Shown: positions 9,289 to 17,524 of the stretch, in pieces
Numbering within the stretch: position 1 is the stretch's first letter
How the letters are laid out: every line of letters starts with the position of its first letter
Assembly (NCBI GenBank): GCA_020696395.1
Contig: JAEHCN010000004.1
Location: 1-43,577, forward strand
DNA: 43,577 nt
DNA from: Thermoplasmata archaeon
GTDB taxonomy: Archaea > Thermoplasmatota > Thermoplasmata > UBA10834
Reading direction: 5' to 3'
Program-made: the position numbers and the translations under genes
Notes under the pieces: model-generated
What the model saw: the letters and a program-made list of their open reading frames with translations, nothing else
Database searches by the model: none
Told to the model about the DNA's origin: nothing

Positions 9289-9651
9289 CTACGCCGTCAT
9301 TGCCGCTCTGACGGCCTCCAACAGCCTCTCAACCTGGAAGGGCTTCGCGACGAAGTCTATCGCGCCAGCACGCATGGCCTCTTTCCTGAGAGCCTCTTTC
9401 ACCAGTGCGCTGACCACCACTATCTTCGCGCCTGTGTCCTGTTCGATGATCTTAGTAATCGCCGACAGCCCGTCCATTCCCGGCATGAGTATGTCCATGA
9501 GTACGATGTCCGGTTTGAGCGCCTTGTATTTCTCTATCGCCTCAAGACCGTTGGCTGCCTCACCGACAATCTCGTGGTCATGGGATTCAAGGATGTCACG
9601 GATCATCTCCCTGATGAACGGTGCATCCTCGACAATAAGAATCTTCGCCAT
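9289..9651 (-). CDS. CheY-like response regulator receiver protein
   Basis: 'MAKILIVEDAPFIREMIRDILESHDHEIVGEAANGLEAIEKYKALKPDIVLMDILMPGMDGLSAI...AIDFVAKPF'. The ORF track extends to 9690. Confidence 0.93.
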   Translation of the reverse strand: MAKILIVEDAPFIREMIRDILESHDHEIVGEAANGLEAIEKYKALKPDIVLMDILMPGMDGLSAITKIIEQDTGAKIVVVSALVKEALRKEAMRAGAIDFVAKPFQVERLLEAVRAAMTA

Positions 9652-9839
9652 CCTAAGCCCTGCCTGTCCACAAGCGCGTTTCCTCATCACTCATGGACTT
9701 AATCTAGTGAAAGAATCCACTGCATATATAAGTTGGCCACTTCGTATCGCAATTGACACCCGCGTTATGCGGTGGCCCAGATTGCCTCGGAAGCGCGACG
9801 AGGCCTCGACCCGACAGCGGCGGTTCCAGACCGTGCGAT

Positions 9840-9878
9840 CCGAATGCCTACGGCATTCCGTCTGACGGTTCACCGTCG
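9840..9878. repeat. Two tandem perfect inverted repeats (GAATGCC-TAC-GGCATTC; GACGG-TTCA-CCGTC)
   Basis: Arms 9842-9848/9852-9858 and 9864-9868/9873-9877, just upstream of a TATA-like element. Confidence 0.6.
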
Positions 9879-9896
9879 TTGTCCAGTCCTGAGAAG

Positions 9897-9906
9897 AAAT
9901 ATATAC
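9897..9906 (+). promoter_or_regulatory. Putative TATA box (AAATATATAC)
   Basis: Archaeal TATA consensus-like AT stretch in a GC-rich setting. Confidence 0.55.
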
Positions 9907-9961
9907 TATGGACGGCATTAGTATGAATCGTCCGACACTCGTCGGACTCAAGGGATGGGCA

Positions 9962-11248
9962 ATGGTATCAGGACTGAAGCTTAAGTCTGCTCGAGACGAA
10001 CAGGCATCACCTGACGCGAACAGAACGCCGTACCGGCTAGCCTCCTACGAGCACGATTACGAGGGCAAGAAGTTCAAGTCGAGCGGCGTGGTGTACAGTT
10101 TCTGGAGCGCTGCGAAGTACACGCTCGTGCTCTCCATCGTCCTGTGGTGGCTCCCACTCTTCGGTCAGATGATCGCGGGGTATGTCGGCGGGCGCAGGGC
10201 GGGAGGCCCCTGGAAGGGCGTCGCCGCTGCCATAGTGCCTGTCGCCTGCCTATATGTGGTCGTGACAGGGTTCGATAGCGGGTTCTTCCCGTCGCACATA
10301 CTTGGAGTCGCGGTGGCTCCCGCGGCCGTGTCCGCATCATTGAGCCAGAGCATCCCATTCATATCCCCGTACATACAGTTCTCTTCGGAGTACGTGGGTT
10401 CGTTCGTCGCCGCGCTGGCTGGCTCGAGCCCGTACGGCATCAACACGTACGTAGTGACCGTCGCCTTCGCCTACGTAGGAGGGATACTGGCCGAGCAGAG
10501 CAGGCGTGAGATCGCCTACACCTCCGGATCGGTCATGTCGAACACCACGGTCCTGGTGCATGACAGCAACAGGAACCGGTCGCACCCGTATCCTGAGCCG
10601 GCTCGCCCGGGTCTCGCCCATACGATATCATCTCATCTGCCGTGGTCAAGGGAGCACCTTGCTGCCCGCCAAGGGTCACACCAACACGTGTACGCGCTTC
10701 CGCCTGGCCGCGGTGAGAGTGCGGGGGGATGGCAACACGCGAATCAGATGGCGTTCCAGAACGAAGGTGGCCGCGCGCGAAACCAGATGGCGCCGCCTTC
10801 GTCATACGCGACGCGGGGGGCTCGCACCGAACCTCACAACCGTCGCAACGGTGGCGCGAAGGCCCCATCCAGGGGGGGCGATCCAAAGCGGCGTTCCAGT
10901 CGCAGGGTCAGGCAGCATTACTCTTCAGCTCGCAGGTTTGCGCCCGAATCGAGCATCGCCGCAGGGACGAGTTCCACCCGCTCCCGGAGGAACAAACAGG
11001 CACGGAGGCCGAGCACCCGCTCCCGGGCTCCGGCTGCGAAGTTCGCTCCATCTGACCAGAAATCCGTCAGAAAGGCGCGGAAGGCCATCGAGAAGGAGTG
11101 GCACTCGCGTTCGAAGTTCGTCGCTCCCGCTAGACAACAGGTCGACTTCGTCGACGATGATGACTTCGTGGACGCCCCTGCTGCCCGCAACCAGGGCAGG
11201 TCGAGGCACCCGAGACCTCCTCAGAAGCGACGGTGGGATACGATCTGA
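9962..11248 (+). CDS. Membrane protein with a long basic, low-complexity C-terminal tail
   Basis: ORF 9908..11248; N-terminal half has several TM segments, C-terminal half is R/S/A/P/Q-rich. A start at 9962 is preferred because the TATA box abuts the 9908 ATG. Confidence 0.55.
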   Translation: MVSGLKLKSARDEQASPDANRTPYRLASYEHDYEGKKFKSSGVVYSFWSAAKYTLVLSIVLWWLPLFGQMIAGYVGGRRAGGPWKGVAAAIVPVACLYVVVTGFDSGFFPSHILGVAVAPAAVSASLSQSIPFISPYIQFSSEYVGSFVAALAGSSPYGINTYVVTVAFAYVGGILAEQSRREIAYTSGSVMSNTTVLVHDSNRNRSHPYPEPARPGLAHTISSHLPWSREHLAARQGSHQHVYALPPGRGESAGGWQHANQMAFQNEGGRARNQMAPPSSYATRGARTEPHNRRNGGAKAPSRGGDPKRRSSRRVRQHYSSARRFAPESSIAAGTSSTRSRRNKQARRPSTRSRAPAAKFAPSDQKSVRKARKAIEKEWHSRSKFVAPARQQVDFVDDDDFVDAPAARNQGRSRHPRPPQKRRWDTI

Positions 11249-11373
11249 TGTATGGTCCTGCGCCGTCACGAGAGTGAGGAGCGAATCTATTTATTCGTCT
11301 AGTCGTTCGCCAGTCGATGGAGCGGAGCGTTGCGCTCAAGTAACGATCATCGTGTCGCACGGAGCTGGGAAGA

Positions 11374-11679
11374 ATGTTTTGCCCGAACTGCAAGTGTCTG
11401 TTGTTCCCGAAGGATGGGAAGTTGGTCTGCAGGAAATGCGGAACCGAGCAGGAGCAGTCATCTGCTCAGAAACCCAATGTGATCACCCACAGGGGTAGAG
11501 ACCGCGAGATGGCAGTCATAGAGGATGTGTCGGGCACCCTTCCGACAGCCGATGTGGAGTGCACGTCATGCGGGCATACGAAGGCCTACTGGGTCCTGAG
11601 GCAGACCAGGGCCGCGGACGAACCCGCGACAAGGATATACCGGTGCGTGAACTGTTCCCACTCGTGGCGCGAGTACTAG
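11374..11679 (+). CDS. tfs: Transcription factor S (TFIIS-like)
   Basis: 'MFCPNCKCLLFPKDGKLVCRKCG' and C-terminal ribbon 'VECTSCGHTKAYWVLRQTRAADEPATRIYRCVNCSHSWREY' with the RxxDEPxT loop. Confidence 0.95.
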   Translation: MFCPNCKCLLFPKDGKLVCRKCGTEQEQSSAQKPNVITHRGRDREMAVIEDVSGTLPTADVECTSCGHTKAYWVLRQTRAADEPATRIYRCVNCSHSWREY

Positions 11680-11701
11680 TGCACTGGATGGATGCGCAAA
11701 G

Positions 11702-11711
11702 CTATTTAAAA
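11702..11711 (+). promoter_or_regulatory. Putative TATA box for pcn (CTATTTAAAA)
   Basis: Consensus-like TATA about 40 nt upstream of the pcn ATG at 11750. Confidence 0.55.
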
Positions 11712-11749
11712 CAAAGAAGGATTACAGGTGTGTAACGGAAGGGGGGCCA

Positions 11750-12490
11750 ATGTTTCAGGCGAGAGCCAGAGCTGGAGTATTGAAGGAAGTCGTCAACGTC
11801 GTTTCGACCTTAGTGGACGAGGCCAAGTTCACCATGAACTCCGACGGTCTCACGCTCAGAGCGGTCGACCCAGCGCACATAGCAATGGTGGACCTGACGC
11901 TTGGCAAGGATGCCTTCGATGAGTTCAAGGCGGATGAGAGCGAGATCGGCATCGACATCGACAAGCTGAGCCAGTTCCTCAAGCTTGCGAGAGGCGATGA
12001 CATGGTCGATCTGAAGCACGACGAAGACAAACGACGGCTCAAGATCGTCGTCGGCGATATCACGAGGCACATGAGCCTCATCGACACAACAGGGATGAGC
12101 GACCCGAAGGTGCCGAACCTGGACCTCCCCGCCTCCGTGACCGTCAGGTCCGAAGACCTGATGCAGGGGATAAAGGCGAGCGAGACGGTCTCAGACCATA
12201 TAGCCTTGGTCGCCAGCCCCGAGGGTTTTGAGATGAGCTGTGAGGGTGACATGGACCAGGTCCACTGGAGGAAGGCCAAGAAGGACCTCTCCGCTCTGAA
12301 GGCACAGGGAAGCGTTAGGAGCCTGTTCCCGCTGGAGTATTTCTCCAACATGCTCAAGTCCGTCTCCTCGGGCAGTGAGGTCACGATGCATATGGGCAGC
12401 GATTATCCCGTCAGGATGGAGTTCAAGATCGCCGATGGGAAGGGTGAAGTGAGGTACCTGCTTGCTCCAAGGATCGAGAGCAGTGACTGA
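11750..12490 (+). CDS. pcn: DNA polymerase sliding clamp (PCNA)
   Basis: 'EAKFTMNSDGLTLRAVDPAHIAMVDLTL', 'YPVRMEFKIADGKGEVRYLLAPRIES'. Confidence 0.95.
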   Translation: MFQARARAGVLKEVVNVVSTLVDEAKFTMNSDGLTLRAVDPAHIAMVDLTLGKDAFDEFKADESEIGIDIDKLSQFLKLARGDDMVDLKHDEDKRRLKIVVGDITRHMSLIDTTGMSDPKVPNLDLPASVTVRSEDLMQGIKASETVSDHIALVASPEGFEMSCEGDMDQVHWRKAKKDLSALKAQGSVRSLFPLEYFSNMLKSVSSGSEVTMHMGSDYPVRMEFKIADGKGEVRYLLAPRIESSD

Positions 12491-12577
12491 AGTGTGTGCG
12501 TCGGGAACCGAAGCTCCCGCCGATGTCTGCGGCGAACACTCACACGGAGACCTCTCGAGAGGCTAGGCTGATCTGTC

Positions 12578-13204
12578 ATGAAGCGGCTTAGGATCGGAGT
12601 TCTGGCATCGGGTGGCGGAACGAACCTTCAGGCCATGATCGACTCGTGCGAGCGGGGAGAAATAGACGGCGACGTGGTCGTCGTGATATCCAACATTCCC
12701 AATGCGTTCGCGCTTGAGAGGGCGCGGAAGCACGGGATCGACGCATTCTGTTTCCCGCATGACGGTCTCACCCGGGAGCAGCACGAGACAGACGTCATCG
12801 AATGCCTCGGACAGCACCAGGTGGACGTGGTATGCCTCGCAGGATACCTGCGCATGCTGACTCCTCTAATGATAGACAAGTACGCTGGAAGGGTGATCAA
12901 CACGCATCCCGCCCTGCTACCGTCCTTCGGAGGGAAGGGCATGCATGGCCTCCACGTCCACAAAGCGGTCCTCGACTACGGATGCAAGGTCTCGGGATGT
13001 ACGATACATGTCGTGACGGCCGAGGTCGACGGCGGTCCGATACTGCTACAGAAGGCCGTCCCCGTCCTCGAGGACGACACACCGGAGACGCTCCAGGAAC
13101 GGGTCCTCAAGGAGGAGCACAGGCTTTATCCGAGGGCGGTCCAGCTCTTCGCGCAGGGAAAGGTCAAGATACACGGGAGAAAGGCGAGGATATTGGAGAG
13201 CTGA
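12578..13204 (+). CDS. purN: Phosphoribosylglycinamide formyltransferase
   Basis: 'IGVLASGGGTNLQAMIDSCE', 'VCLAGYLRMLTPLMIDKYAGRVINTHPALLPSFGGKGMHG'. Confidence 0.95.
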   Translation: MKRLRIGVLASGGGTNLQAMIDSCERGEIDGDVVVVISNIPNAFALERARKHGIDAFCFPHDGLTREQHETDVIECLGQHQVDVVCLAGYLRMLTPLMIDKYAGRVINTHPALLPSFGGKGMHGLHVHKAVLDYGCKVSGCTIHVVTAEVDGGPILLQKAVPVLEDDTPETLQERVLKEEHRLYPRAVQLFAQGKVKIHGRKARILES

Positions 13205-13225
13205 CCGTCCCGCGGTCACTGGAAT

Positions 13226-13233
13226 AATTTAAA
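13226..13233 (+). promoter_or_regulatory. Putative TATA box (AATTTAAA) for the transketolase operon
   Basis: AT-rich box only 3 bp upstream of the ORF-track GTG at 13237, implying a downstream start. Confidence 0.5.
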
Positions 13234-13287
13234 CTAGTGCGACCGTTATCCCGCCTTGAGGTCACAGCATCGCCAGGGGAGGAAATC

Positions 13288-14127
13288 TTGGAGATATACG
13301 ACGGTGAATTCATTGCAGAACTCGAGGCCGTTGCCAAGAGGGTGAGGTCTCACTCGATCACCATGATCTACCGGGCGGGCTCCGGTCACCCAGGCGGCTC
13401 GTTGTCGGGCGTCGACGTCATGGTCGCCCTCTACTTCCATATAATGAAGCACGACCCCAATCGACCGGACTGGCCGGAACGGGACAGGTTCGTCCTGAGC
13501 AAGGGCCACGCCGCCCCCTCTCTATACGCGGTCCTCTCAGAGGCGAAGTACTTCCCTGAGAAGGAGCTGGAGACACTGAGGAAGCTGGGTAGCAGGCTCC
13601 AGGGTCACCCGTGCATGCGCAAGACCCCGGGGGTCGAGATGTCCACGGGCTCCCTCGGACACGGCCTGGCAGCCGGGAACGGCATGGCGTTGGCGGCTAA
13701 GCTCGATCGCAAGCTGTACCGGATATACGTGCTCTGTGGGGATGGCGAGATGGACGTCGGCGAGACTTGGGAGGCCGCGATGCTCGCGTCACACTACAAG
13801 CTGGACAACATCACCATGTACCTCGACAGAAACAAGCTGCAGCTGGACGGCCCGACGGAGAAGATCATGTCGCTCGAACCCCTTGCCGACAAGTGGAAGG
13901 CCTTCGGGTGGCACGTGATCGAGATAAACGGGCATAGCATGAAGGAGATAATCCAGGCGACGAACGAGGCCAGGGGCGTCAAGGGCAGGCCGACTGTGAT
14001 CATCTGCCATACTATCAAGGGCAAGGGCGTGAGCTACATGGAGGGTTCGCTACACTTCCACGGCAAAGCGCCCACGGACGAGGAGTACAAGCAGGCGATG
14101 AAGGAACTGGGGACGGCGGACCAATGA
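13288..14127 (+). CDS. Transketolase, N-terminal subunit
   Basis: 'RAGSGHPGGSLSGVDVMVALYF', 'STGSLGHGLAAGNGMALAAKL', 'YRIYVLCGDGEMDVGETWEAAMLASHYKLDN' (TPP-binding). TTG at 13288 is preceded by 'aggggaggaaatc' (strong SD). Confidence 0.9.
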   Translation: MEIYDGEFIAELEAVAKRVRSHSITMIYRAGSGHPGGSLSGVDVMVALYFHIMKHDPNRPDWPERDRFVLSKGHAAPSLYAVLSEAKYFPEKELETLRKLGSRLQGHPCMRKTPGVEMSTGSLGHGLAAGNGMALAAKLDRKLYRIYVLCGDGEMDVGETWEAAMLASHYKLDNITMYLDRNKLQLDGPTEKIMSLEPLADKWKAFGWHVIEINGHSMKEIIQATNEARGVKGRPTVIICHTIKGKGVSYMEGSLHFHGKAPTDEEYKQAMKELGTADQ

Positions 14128-15068
14128 CGTGGAAGTGGGAGAGTCAGAGGGAGCAGTACGGTCGCGCACTCGTTGAACTGGGCAAGGAGAGGAGCGATAT
14201 CGTGGTGCTCGACGCGGACCTATCCAGCTCCACGAGGACCGCCGATTTCGCATCGGCGTTCCCCGAGCGGTTCTTCAACTGCGGCATCGCAGAGCAGAAC
14301 ATGATCGACACCGCCGCAGGCCTTGCTGCATCCGGCAAGACTGTCTTTGCCTCGACCTTCGCGGTCTTCGGCACAGGCCGTTGCTACGACCAGATCAGGC
14401 AATCTGTCGCGTATCCGAAACTGAATATCAAGATCGTGGCGTCGCACGCCGGTATCACAGTCGGAGGCGACGGCGCGTCCCACCAGATCATCGAGGACAT
14501 CGCCCTCATGCGCGTGCTCCCCAATATGGCTGTCATCGTGCCGGTCGATTCGAACGAGACATACAAGGTCATCAAGACCGTCGCGAAGACCGAGACCCCA
14601 GTGTATGTCCGGATCGGAAGGGCGGATGTGCCGACGGTGACGGACAAGGACACGCCTTTCGAGATGAACAAGGCGAAGGTTATGAGGGACGGTATGGACG
14701 TGACGCTGATAGGTTGCGGCATCATGGTCTCGAAGTGCCTCGAGGCGGCCGAGGAGCTGGCGAAGCACGGCATCGACGCCCGGGTAATCAACCTGCACAC
14801 CATCAAGCCGCTTGACGAGAAGACCATCGTCAAAGCCGCGCGCGAGACGGGCGGGGTCGTGACGGCGGAGGAGCACAGCGTGATGATGGGCATGGGCAGC
14901 GCGGTCGCGATGTGCCTGGTCGAGAACTTCCATGTACCGATGAAGCGCGTCGGTATACCTGACGTGTTCGGCGAGTCGGGAGCGTGCAACGAGCTGATGG
15001 AGAAATACGGGCTCACGATGGAGAACATAGTGGAGGCCGCACACGACGTGTTGAAGAGGAAGAAGTGA
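14124..15068 (+). CDS. Transketolase, C-terminal subunit
   Basis: '[36 protein letters not shown]', '[24 protein letters not shown]'; ATGA overlap with the N-terminal subunit. Confidence 0.94.
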   Translation: MTWKWESQREQYGRALVELGKERSDIVVLDADLSSSTRTADFASAFPERFFNCGIAEQNMIDTAAGLAASGKTVFASTFAVFGTGRCYDQIRQSVAYPKLNIKIVASHAGITVGGDGASHQIIEDIALMRVLPNMAVIVPVDSNETYKVIKTVAKTETPVYVRIGRADVPTVTDKDTPFEMNKAKVMRDGMDVTLIGCGIMVSKCLEAAEELAKHGIDARVINLHTIKPLDEKTIVKAARETGGVVTAEEHSVMMGMGSAVAMCLVENFHVPMKRVGIPDVFGESGACNELMEKYGLTMENIVEAAHDVLKRKK

Positions 15069-15079
15069 GGGGTGGACAC

Positions 15080-15727
15080 ATGAAGATATTCATCGACACT
15101 GCGAATCTGGAGCACATACGAGAGGTCAACAGCTGGGGCATACTGGACGGCGTTACCACGAACCCGACCCTGGTCGCCAAGGAGGGGCGCAGCTTCGAGG
15201 ACCTCATCAACGAGATATGCTCGATAGTAGACGGGGACATCAGCGCCGAGGCTGTCTCGATGGACGCGGACGGCATGGTCAAGGAGGCCAGAAAACTCTC
15301 GAAGATGCACAAGAACGTCGTCGTGAAGATACCCATGACCTCTGAGGGCCTCAAGGCCGTGAAGGCCCTGTCTGGGGAGGACATCAGGACGAACGTCACG
15401 CTTGTCTTCTCATCCAACCAAGCGCTCCTCGCCGCGAAGGCCGGCGCGACATACGTATCGCCATTCGTCGGGAGGCTCGACGACATAAACCACACGGGCA
15501 TGGACCTGGTACGGGACATCGTCGAGATATTCGAAGTGCACGGCTACCACACGCAGGTCATCGCGGCGAGCATAAGGCATCCGCTTCATGTGACCGAGGC
15601 AGCGCTCGCAGGCGCTCATGTGGCCACCATACCGTACGATGTCCTGAAGAAGATGGTCAGACACAACCTGACCGATGCTGGCATCGAGCGCTTCCTGAAG
15701 GACTGGGAGACGGTCCCGGAGAAGTGA
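15080..15727 (+). CDS. tal: Transaldolase / fructose-6-phosphate aldolase family protein
   Basis: '[36 protein letters not shown]', '[25 protein letters not shown]'-like segment; ATG at 15080. Confidence 0.93.
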   Translation: MKIFIDTANLEHIREVNSWGILDGVTTNPTLVAKEGRSFEDLINEICSIVDGDISAEAVSMDADGMVKEARKLSKMHKNVVVKIPMTSEGLKAVKALSGEDIRTNVTLVFSSNQALLAAKAGATYVSPFVGRLDDINHTGMDLVRDIVEIFEVHGYHTQVIAASIRHPLHVTEAALAGAHVATIPYDVLKKMVRHNLTDAGIERFLKDWETVPEK

Positions 15728-15746
15728 GCCATGAAGTACACGCGCC

Positions 15747-16262
15747 TTACCATATGTAAGGCGTCGTGCTAGACCTGTCGAACCCTTTCACGAGGTCTAT
15801 CGAGTATTCCTCGCTCGGCTTCCACCCATAGACTGGATACACTAGTTTCTGGATGTACTTCATAAGATTCCTCGCGAGGTCCGTGGCCAGGTGGTCTGGT
15901 CCGAACGTCTCGCGGCTAATCTGGAGGACCATGGATCTCGTGGCAGCTTCGTCGGTGATGCCCAGACTGTGGAGATACTCGTGCAGCAGCACGTGGAACA
16001 CGTACGGTTTGAACAGGTCGGGTTCTGTCTGCTTCACCCTCGCCAGGGGGAGGCTGTTGAGTACTATGATGTTGGTGGCCACAGGGTAGAACGCCCCCAC
16101 GAACCCGTCGAGTCCGCCGCCAAGGTTCGCGAGGCCGAGCATGAGGCCCGCGCGCCCCATGCCAGTGCAGGAGTTGACAGAAGCCTTCACCAGCTCGAAC
16201 ACGTCCGCAATGTCCTGAGCACCATCAAGTTTCTCGCCGAAACCCTGTCTCCTGTTCACCAT
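15747..16262 (-). CDS. Uncharacterised protein with an HExxH motif (putative small metallopeptidase)
   Basis: 'YVFHVLLHEYLHSLGITDEAATRSMV' carries HEYLH followed by LG. Confidence 0.65.
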   Translation of the reverse strand: MVNRRQGFGEKLDGAQDIADVFELVKASVNSCTGMGRAGLMLGLANLGGGLDGFVGAFYPVATNIIVLNSLPLARVKQTEPDLFKPYVFHVLLHEYLHSLGITDEAATRSMVLQISRETFGPDHLATDLARNLMKYIQKLVYPVYGWKPSEEYSIDLVKGFDRSSTTPYIW

Positions 16263-16360
16263 GCATCAACGTTGCACTCTCAAGGACTTATGCACATTGC
16301 TTGACGTATGATAATCGCCGCGGTCGTCGGCAAACATGAAATATTGCTGACGGCTCTCGG

Positions 16361-17524
16361 ATGCCCGTGCGGTCCGAGGCTTTGGTCGTCGGCGGAGGCC
16401 CTGCCGGCTCTATCGCGGCAACGAACCTTGCCGCCGATCACGATGTCGTCATAGTCGAGGAGCACGACTCCCTCGGTGAGCCCGTCCAATGCGCGGGGCT
16501 CGTCACTCCGAGAGGAGTGCCAGACTTCGCCCGAAAGAGCGTCGTGTCAAGTGTCAGGGGAGCGAGGATACACTCTCCGCTCGGCTTCGTTCTCACGATC
16601 GAGTCGAAGAAGCCGCGGGCACACGTCCTCGACAGGCGGGTTTTCGACACGCTGCTCTTCGAGCGTGCGCTCTCGGCCGGCGCAGTACCGTTCACCGGTT
16701 CTAGGATCAGGATGGTCAGGGACGAGGGAACATGTGTCAAGGCTGAGCTTGACCACCAAGGCAAGGAAGGCCATCTCGCCGCTGATGTGCTGATAGGCGC
16801 TGACGGCCATCGGTCATTGTGTCGACAGGCGGCGGGTCTCCGACCGCCGAAGCAGGTGCTCCGCGGACTCCAGGCAGAGTTGACAGGCGTCGAATCTGAC
16901 CCTGATTTCGTGGACCTTTACATCGGTTCGAAGGTCGCGCCAGGGTTCTTCGGATGGTCCATCCCGGCAGGTGATGTGACCAGGGTCGGTTTGTGCACTT
17001 GGGGCGAGAATGAACTGCCTTCGAAGTACCTCAATAGATTGTTGTCCCGGCCGGAGTTCGCGAACGCGTCGCAGGTATCGAGGTCCTCTGGACGTATCCC
17101 CGTCGGCGCCGGCAGGTCCGCGGTCTCCGGCAGGATCATGCTCGTCGGCGATGCGGCGTGTCACGCGAAGCCGTTGTCCGGTGGCGGCGTCTACACCGGC
17201 ATAAGAGGCGCGGAGCTCTGCTCGGATGTCGCGCGCCGTCACCTTGACGACGCGGATGGAACACCGCTTTCCGATTACGACACCCTCTGGAGGGAGGCGT
17301 TCGGCCACGAGCTGAGCAGAGCCTTCAGGATACGGAAGGTGTTCCTCACGCTCACTGACAGGAAGATGGACCGGGCCCTCCGCATGTTCGACGACCCGGA
17401 GGTGAGGGCTCTGATCGAGGAGACGGGGGACATAGACTATCCCTCAGCGCTTTCGAAAAACGTTCTCAAGCTTGCCCCTAAGCTCGCCAAGTTTTCCCCT
17501 CAGCTGATAAAATCGCTTCTCTAG
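16361..17524 (+). CDS. Geranylgeranyl reductase family FAD-dependent oxidoreductase
   Basis: 'EALVVGGGPAGSIAATNLA' Rossmann motif, 'GEPVQCAGLVTPRG', 'RIMLVGDAACHAKPLSGGGVYTGIRGAEL'. Confidence 0.92.
   Translation: MPVRSEALVVGGGPAGSIAATNLAADHDVVIVEEHDSLGEPVQCAGLVTPRGVPDFARKSVVSSVRGARIHSPLGFVLTIESKKPRAHVLDRRVFDTLLFERALSAGAVPFTGSRIRMVRDEGTCVKAELDHQGKEGHLAADVLIGADGHRSLCRQAAGLRPPKQVLRGLQAELTGVESDPDFVDLYIGSKVAPGFFGWSIPAGDVTRVGLCTWGENELPSKYLNRLLSRPEFANASQVSRSSGRIPVGAGRSAVSGRIMLVGDAACHAKPLSGGGVYTGIRGAELCSDVARRHLDDADGTPLSDYDTLWREAFGHELSRAFRIRKVFLTLTDRKMDRALRMFDDPEVRALIEETGDIDYPSALSKNVLKLAPKLAKFSPQLIKSLL

Noticed and set aside
10506-11498. 330-aa second-frame ORF overlapping the basic tail of the 9962 gene and tfs
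   Set aside because: Runs into tfs out of frame and is Arg/Ser-rich from frame shifting; kept only as a caution about which frame is real in 10560-11250.
14220-15044. 274-aa antisense ORF over transketolase C-subunit
   Set aside because: His/Arg/Asp-rich antisense product typical of GC-rich coding DNA; no motifs.
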